From positions 9,256,554-9,320,553 of the forward strand of contig JACBWW010000015.1 in the NCBI GenBank assembly GCA_020086605.1: 64,000 nucleotides of DNA, in the 5' to 3' direction. The position numbers were made by a program, and so were the translations under genes. Positions 56,295 through 64,000 of the stretch are shown here, one piece after another; positions within the stretch are counted from its first letter, which is position 1; each line of letters begins with the position of its first letter. The notes beneath the pieces were generated by a model. It saw nothing but the letters and a program-made list of their open reading frames with translations. It ran no database searches and was not told the DNA's origin. This DNA comes from Lanius collurio (taxonomy: Eukaryota > Chordata > Aves > Passeriformes > Laniidae).

Positions 56295-59200
56295 CTGCAA
56301 GAAAAAGGAAGAACATGTATTAGAACAACATATAAGAATCACCTGTGGACTGGATCACACAGCACACCTGAGATGTGGGTATGACTGTTACTACAACTGG
56401 GCATGGTAATCCCAGGAAACTTCAAACATCCTTCAGAAAAGTGGATTAAGGGCTTTTTTGGAACTCTGGCTTAACAAATGCTAATTAATATTCAGCTGTT
56501 TGCCAAAGGCAGAGCAAGAAGAATAGAGGACAACACAGTCTGCCAAAATAAAGGCTAAACACCAACATTAACATCACTACTGTTGAGGTCTAACACAGTT
56601 GATGCATCAATACTGCAAAAGTCTTGATTACTTAGTTTTAAAATATATAAACTGACACTAACAGAGCTTCTTATCTTTAATGTTCTCTCCAAGATTAGGT
56701 TAAGCTTATTGCACTACACATGCATTAAACTGCAACTCTTTCATGAAAGCAATGCCAGTGAACAGCTGTTGATCACAGTAATCTGAGAAATCTTACTCAG
56801 CAGGTGTTTTGGATATTCAGCTCAGACTTTATGAACCAAGATCAGTAACCTGATTCATAAAATTAATCATTTCCATTTAACATTCTAATTAACAGAATTA
56901 AATATATGCTTAAATATTCCATGTATATAATCTATATTGAATGTTTATGTGCATATTTATTGTAAATTTTATACATATTACATAGGCACACAATACATAT
57001 ATTAAATATGTAACATATATTCAATATATAGTCTCCGCATAAAAAAAGCCATCCACTATTCCCAGCTGCTAAATAGTCTCATTCTCACAACCATGGACAT
57101 TAAAACCACCCAATGTATGTCTTATGGAGCACTGAAGGACTGACCTTTTAAAAGACTATATTTTGGGCCCTCATTCCAGAGAGGTTTTAGTGTGCCTGTA
57201 AGTAACTGAGTGAGATTAAGAGGGGTGCCCTGAAACTAAAGTGAGGAATATGCTATTTTCTAGGCTGAAGCTCCTTTTTCCTTATGCTTTTCCTTTTAAA
57301 ATGAGGTTCTGTTGCAACTGCTTTAATCAAACATTCGGCTAATTATAGGCTCTGAATAGTCTTCAACCAAATTTTGTGATAGCCTTTTGCACTATTAGAG
57401 GGGCAAATTCAAGCCAGGCAAAGTGTTACACAAACAAGGCCTAAGTAATTGCTAATCAAGCATGCAGCCATATCTACTTACAACCCTTCAGTCTGTGCTT
57501 GTTAACATTAATCCAGTGATAAGATGCTAGCAGACATAGTGCTATTAATACCATGACTTCCTTTCCTTCCAGCTAAATTGGTTTTATAAATATGGATTCA
57601 GCCCTGAAATGTTTTGCCAGTCAGGTTTAAAAGTCTTCTAATTTGAATGAAACAGTTTCATTTTATCTGACAGACACATGCCATTACTGTGACTAAACTC
57701 CTCCATTTCCTCTTTTGGCATTGAGATCCTATTTACCATTTCTTCCTATCTGCTAATACTAGGGAATGCAAGACGTTTAATCATCAAGAGTAATCAGACC
57801 ATGCAATCAACCTGATCCCAGGAAAACAGATGGATAGTATATAATGAAATACGCAGCACAGCACATCACATGTACTGAGAATACTCACACACATGTATAT
57901 TGGTGTGTTACTTATGGGGAAAATGCTTCCCAAGCCACGGCAAAAAGTTACTTCTGTAAATATGAACATGGCTGCATTTTGCAGCTGTACTTTTCCCAAG
58001 GACACACTTAAGGAAGCCTAAAGGAGACATTTTTTCTTCTAATTCCCAAACCTGTGCATTAATCCCCCAGCTTTCTCACCCCCTTGAATTTCACAGGCCT
58101 GGTTCAAATGGGTAAAGAGAAATATATGTTTTCCGTAAGGTATTACTTGGCTTTCCCCCAAAGAATCATTAATAGTGTTCAGAAGTGCTCACACAGGGTC
58201 CACAGTGAGCCAAGAGTACAGCCTTGTGTCTTCAGTGGTAATGACCCATCCAAATGAGCCAGGAAGAGGTAACAAGTCACTGGAAATATAGAAAGTGTTT
58301 CCTGTGAAAAGTGATCGAAGAAGTTAGCTCCGTTTCCCTTAGGTGAAATATACCAATCATCATGTCGTGGAGGACTTGGGCAGGAGAGCAGTACTTGCCA
58401 ACACCACAAAGAGGAGAGGGATTTTCAGTGAAAGGGAACAAGAAAGATTCTGGGGCAATAAAGAAAAATTTTATAACTCATAACACAAATTGTGAAATCA
58501 GTATTCAAAGAATCCTCTTAGCACTGAGGTGTCAGCACAATTCCCAAGTTTTGCTAGCAAATCAAGCGCTACCTAAAGAAACTACCTAAAAGCAAATGCA
58601 AAAAGAAAGAAAAGGGAAAGATAACAGAGAGCCAAATAACAGCCCTGCTTCAAAATGTAAATTCTGTGTTTATATTTTACCTCCCCTGGACATTTTCTTG
58701 TCTCTGTCTCTGAAGAAAAGAAACCCACCTCCTATCCGTCCTCTAGCTGCAGAGAACAAGGCTGCCCGGTCCACATCTGTCCACACCTCTGTCAGCTCCC
58801 AGCCCTACACATTTTCTTAATTCTAGGCACAGCAATCAAACAAATACTGCATTTCTGCTCAATATGAGTCAGTATTGAATTTCATACTGTATTCAAAAAT
58901 CTCAGGAAAACACATTCATTTCCAGTGCAAAGCAGCCAGCATTCCACACCCACTACTGCACCAGAAAGAACTAGCTGCTGCTGCTCCTCCTCCTCTGCAT
59001 GGGCTAACAGATACCACAAAAGCCAAGGATGCCAGCCATCAGGTCACTCAGTCTCAGCACTTTATGGGTTCCCTGGTCTATTCATAGAGTATGTCCTGCC
59101 ACATCATTTCTGCAAGTTTCAGCCTTTTCTGGAAAACAGCCCAGCCCATGGAGAGAACAGCCTCTGGGCCACCTGTTGCCAGCATGCTACTTAGCTAGAG

Positions 59201-61973
59201 GAAGAGCTGTTCTTCCCAGTAATCCTCCACAAGCCATTTAATGCAGACCTTAATCACCCTTCATAAGATTCTGTAACTGCAACTGACTCACTGAATTTTT
59301 AATGTTTTTTTTTTAATTAAAAGACTCTGTAAATATCAATTTGGTGAAAAACTTTTAAACAGTGTCTTCAAACCAGTAGAAAAACTTCTGTTCCACTGCA
59401 GAACTGGAAATGACTTTAAAGAAGCTTAAAGAAATAATAACTGCCTTTTCTCATTTGTTTGATTCCCACAGAAAAAAAAAGTAAAATTATTTTCATGGAT
59501 TCCCAGGGTCTAGGCTAAAATAAACACAAAGGAACATTGTCTGAATATTTAAAATTATTTTTTAATGAATTATATTAATTTTCTGATGATATATCTTGAC
59601 AAATGATAGCCTATCATTCACAATAGCAAAAGTATGTCTTGCAAACAATGTATGGCATTTATAAATGCTTACACCTAATTTCAGTTCAGATCCAGAGGTT
59701 TGTGATAAGGAATGAATGGGTGAATTCTAACATAAGAAATGAAATGCAGCAATCAAGTTCATAAATATCTTAGTATTTCTGGTGAAACCTAAGCCATCAC
59801 ATCATCATGGCTTTTAGAAGGCTTTTACATCCCTCTTAGACAGACTATATGTGGTACATTCATTACAACCTGATAAACGATTGAGGAAAAAGGTATTTTA
59901 AAATGTCATGCTTTTCTGGTGCCTGGCAAACATTGTGAATGTCACTATTGACTTCTGCAGTTACTGTCAGCAAAGGTCTTCCACAGTTTCCCAGGAACAG
60001 CTTGTACATCATTAATGCTCAACAGGTCATCCAATTAACAGTGACTAACCACTGCCATTTTCAGGTCAGGCTGTATTTGTACAGTAAAGACAGTCATTTT
60101 CTAAAACACAGGGACTAAAAGTTTAGCACCTTCTAATTACATAAGCTACGAGTCAAGGCAACATCATGCCACTAGCCATGGTCTAGTGTCAAGCAGTTTA
60201 AACTGTACAGTATTCCACTCATGGAACTGAATGCCATATGGGAGAAAAACAAGCCCTGGGAAGTTTAAGTGCTTAAGGAACTCATTTGCAAACCAGCCTC
60301 AAATATCCTTAAAAATCGAGTCCTCCTGCTTTCCTGCATTTCTTCTGGAAAAGCCAACAACATTCCTGAAATAACAGATTTAGTGTTTACTGATTACTTA
60401 CAGTTGCTTGTCATTTTTAATATGGTAACCAGCAAACTTCTCTTCTAGATAAACAGCAGAAAAAAAATCTCAGAACCCTTGATGGCAAGAAATTAATTTA
60501 TTAAATGTTATTGAAGACTGTCCTATGCTACAATTTTTTATTAGTGTTTCAAAGAGAAAAGAATTATCAGGAGATCAACTACATGGAAAATAAAAGATTA
60601 TAAAATAGGTTTCTCCTTCAAATATATAAAGAAAAAAAAGAGGAGAAAAAAAGAAAATAAATGAAGATGCAAGATAGAAAAGTGAACAAATTAGAAAATT
60701 TAGATTTTTAGATATTGAAAGACAGAGCCACAATGCAGTATTTGTTTCCAAATCACTGGATTGGCCTTATGTAATTTTAGAGCAACATTTGCTAAGACTA
60801 TTAGCCTAACCTTTCTGAAAGGGAAACTACTGGAAGTTGCACAGGTGGCTGACATGAAAGCAGAAACAGTTCAAAAGTCAACCCCAAGGATTTCAGAAAA
60901 AACTAGTATTTCCCTTTCTTGCCATTAACCACAAGAAAATACACTGGAAGAAAACAAAATGAAAAGAAAATCAGTATTGTCTGGCAATCTCTTGCTTTAA
61001 AAAAGCATATGCACTTTTCACAGCTGCGATTTAAAATCAGTTTCAAGCTCTTTCTGGAAATTTTCATAATTACTTGAACACTACTACTTAAAGATAACAA
61101 TAAGTTCTGTACAACATAGTAAATTTGGAGTGAAAGTTCACAAGCAGCAGCTGTTTCTGCTGGCCTTACAAATTTAGATGAAATCTCCATTCTACTAAGT
61201 ACAAAGTGTGTCAGTTGAGCTTCAAACTAGGATCTTACGTGTCTTTGCATTGGAAATTAAATCTTCCAGACAGATTACCTCATGCCAAAAACAGCTATTT
61301 CCACCAGAAAAGTTCTGGATTACTCAGTGCTTTCTCCAGGTTTCCAACAGCCCACTCTCACCCCTGCAGCTACAGGACCTGGCAAAGCCTCCCACAAAAA
61401 GTGGGCAAAGCATCTGCTCATCTCCTGCAGTCCCCACCTACCGCTCTTTGCTGGCACATCCATGTGATCTTTCCAAAATATGCTGCACAATGTAGCACGG
61501 TGTCTAACATTTTGGGAAAAGCCCACCTGCTTTACCACAAAATACAACAATTTTTGCCTACTAGATTTGTGTTACTGCGCACAGACTGATGGTTCTATTC
61601 AATACAGGTGGTGATTGTTTAAATCATAACCAATCAGTTGTAAAGCAAAACAAGTTTATTTATTTAATCAAACTTTTCTGACTTAATAAGAAGCACTGAA
61701 ATGTGATAGGCACAAACCCCTCATTTTGTGTAAATGTGTTTAAAAGACCTCTCTTAAATTTGAAGCAGATTTTAAAAATTGACAGAGATTTAGAAGCAAC
61801 AAATAACCTTCTATATATACACCTGGATGAACCAAATTAGTTTCACAACAAATTGTATTTTTCATGCCCTAAGAAAACTAAATAGTGGACTTTGCATTTG
61901 CAGAATTCATTAGTGTTACAGCAGCAAGTATTGTTAGGTCGGCACTGAAGATGAGGTTCCTAAGAAACCAAAC

Positions 61974-62047
61974 ATGAAACTGGTTTTCACCCTTACCAGT
62001 CTGTGAATCACCCTTACCAGTTTGTGGCAGAGTATGAAACAGGTTTT
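61974..62047. repeat. Nested direct repeats (14 bp and 21 bp)
   Basis: A 14-bp word ATGAAAC(T/A)GGTTTT occurs at 61974-61987 and 62034-62047. Between them, CACCCTTACCAGT is repeated as two adjacent 21-bp units (61988-62008 and 62009-62029) with a few differences. Confidence 0.85.
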
Positions 62048-62844
62048 TTTACCTATCATTTTTTGCCCTCACTGCTAGGAAAAAACACAGACCAAAACAT
62101 ACCCTGGCATTCTTTGTAAATGACACCGGCACTACAAAGATGTCATGAGTAACTCTCTCTACACTGTGATGCTGGCTGTGGGATTCATCTCTTCCACTGT
62201 GCTCAGTAGGAGAGGAGGATTTTCCATTTATAATAAGTGAATTTTCATTTCAAAAGCATTCACTGTATCCCTCAAGTTTTGGTTGGCAGATAGAGCAAAG
62301 ATTTTTTTTATTTTCACACCATCAATTTATCATTGAAATAAACCCAATTATGAGAAAGTTGATACATAATTTAGACATGTATTCATGATGGTTCCTCATC
62401 AAGTTCACTTTAACAAGCTTTCTCTCTTCAGCAAACTCTAGAATCAGCTTTTTCACTTCAGTTAAAAAGGTACTTGCCAGCTATCAGAGCACTTCAAAAG
62501 GACTGAGCTCAACTATCTCATTCCTTTCGCATGTAAAAAATATATGGGAAATTTCAAAGCTAAACTAGTTCAAACGCTTGCCGCCAGCAGAAGACACATT
62601 TGGGCTCTGCTTTTCCTCATTCTCATTTCATGAAGAGAAGAAATAAAAAATCAGGGGGAAAAAAGCATTTATATCTAGATTTCAGGCTCTAAAGTCAAAG
62701 ACCTGGGCAGGAATGCAGGACAAATAATTGAAGAAATGAAAGCAAGGGTTCCCTTAATACTGGAAACAAAGAAAAAGTCAATGAAAACATGTAAATAATT
62801 CTTTTTCAGTAAGTTACACAGGCCCAATAAACATTGCTATGTAG

Positions 62845-63058
62845 GTTTAGATTAGAAGAAATTCTTTACTCTGAGGGTGGTGATGCACAGGAACAGGTTG
62901 CCCAGAGAAGCTGTGGATGCGCCATCCCTGGAAGTGTTCAGGGCTGGGTTGGATGGGGCTCTGAGCAACACATTTAGTGTAAGGATCCCTGCCCACATCA
63001 GAGAAGCTGGAACTAGATGGTCTTTAAGGTTCCTTCAAACCCAAACCATTCTAAAATC
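62845..63058 (+). mobile_element. CR1 LINE 3' fragment with ORF2 C-terminal remnant
   Basis: Starts at the conserved TTCTTTACTCTGAGGGTGGT and continues through the frame encoding RNRLPREAVDAPSLEVF, typical of the C-terminus of avian CR1 ORF2 proteins. It then passes into the 3' end (GGAACTAGATGGTCTTTAAGG, AAACCCAAACCATTCTA). Only a short coding remnant is left and the element is inactive. It lies antisense within CPE intron 1. Confidence 0.95.
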
Positions 63059-64000
63059 CACCCTGCCATATGGGTGGCCAAAAGCACAGAAGGTACAGCC
63101 ACGAGCTTGTGCAGTAGCAATTTCCAGGTTGGAAATGATGGACACTGGGATTTTCCCAGCAGTGCCCAGAGCATAAAGCAAATCTGAAAAGCGTTGAGGG
63201 AGTAAAGTCAGGACAGGGCTCCTCCTCTGAAGCATCACTCCCCAGAACTCATTGCAAGGCCATTTTCCAGGAGGAAAGTAAAGCTTGGGCAGCATTCAGG
63301 GCTGCACTGCCTTTGGCCCTGGGGGGCATCAGCACATATGAGGGAAGCACAGAGTTCATCTGCACCCAGCAAAACTCCTTGCATTGCTCTTGCCACAGAG
63401 CAGAGCTATTTCTGACTGAAAAGTATTACAATTTCTGTCAAAAGGATGGTCTGGGTCCTTGGGAAACATACTTTCTCTGCTTAAGAGAAATAAGAAATAA
63501 CTAGTGGTAGGCCTCCAGACTTGCTTCCTGGATTTCCAGGAGCCTACTGAGGCATCACAGTGGCACTTCTTACTCCCCTACATCCTGGTACTGGACGTTC
63601 CTTGTTAATTGGTAACTGGAACATCGTTTTATTCTACTGCTATTTTGTCACAATCTGACACAGTGTGAAAAAACCTGTGGGCTGCAGACCTGTGATTCAG
63701 GCAGAGAATGCTGAAGTGCATTGGTCATTGCTAACAGAGGGAAAGTAATAGAATTTCCTCATAAATGTACCCCAGTAACAAGTCCCTTGTGTAGACAGTA
63801 TGGTACAGAATAAGAGTTCTTTTTGCACTGGCATATTTATTCAGCTACCCTTGCTTATATGAGCTCTAACATTTACTGATCTTAGCTCCTGTGATTAGTG
63901 GGCATGGAGTTTACAGAAGCTGTTATAAAGTGACCTTTCATGAAAATGACAGTAAGACGGACAACTGCAAAGTGCAAAAGTTAATTATGCTGTTAATTTG

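Larger units (their letters stand above)
56295..64000 (-). other. CPE: CPE intron 1, 3' part (cut by window edge)
   Basis: At least 7.7 kb of intron, running out of the window without a signal-peptide exon. I searched for an exon 1-like frame ending in G before a GT donor and found none, which fits the long first intron of mammalian CPE. It contains a very AT-rich stretch at about 56925-57030, a nested direct repeat (61974-62047) and a CR1 fragment (62845-63058). Confidence 0.85.

Noticed and set aside
62877..63176. 99-codon frame that looks like a protein C-terminus
   Set aside because: The first part is the remnant of CR1 ORF2; the rest runs into CR1 3' end and unique DNA, so it is not a host gene.

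Overview
The window is vertebrate nuclear DNA, AT-rich and gene-poor, and almost certainly avian. The bird call rests on five CR1-type LINE fragments, three of which run into the avian-style 3' end with degenerate ATTCTATG-like tails. No bacterial-type gene organisation is present. I could not identify the species; a songbird is plausible but unproven.

One gene can be supported: carboxypeptidase E (CPE), on the minus strand. Eight coding exons (exons 2-9 of the usual nine-exon vertebrate gene) lie at 56294-56098, 54339-54172, 53206-53089, 52046-51864, 45689-45550, 43910-43811, 41470-41352 and 40207-40109. They join in frame without a stop or frameshift into the C-terminal 374 residues (one contributed by a split codon), which match human numbering 103-476 exactly in length. 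Zinc ligands, catalytic Glu, both N-glycosylation sequons, the transthyretin-like domain and the C-terminal amphipathic sorting helix are all intact. Exon 1 (signal peptide, propeptide, start of the catalytic domain) must lie beyond base 64000, so the promoter is not in view.

Layout: 1-39.5 kb lies downstream of CPE and shows no convincing exon. It holds CR1 fragments (1-192, 23873-24010, 34571-34726), homopolymer tracts and small tandem repeats. About 38.2-40.1 kb is the CPE 3' UTR and several candidate poly(A) signals. From 40.1 to 56.3 kb are the CPE exons and introns 2-8. From 56.3 to 64 kb is the 3' part of intron 1, with a fourth sense-strand CR1 fragment at 62845-63058.

The most notable points are a GC-AG intron 3, whose 3' side also carries a tetranucleotide microsatellite close to the acceptor; a tandem 4-nt-offset splice donor after exon 2 whose alternative use would cause immediate truncation; and an RFX X-box-like palindrome in a GC-richer block near 2.8 kb. 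I found no new multi-gene system.
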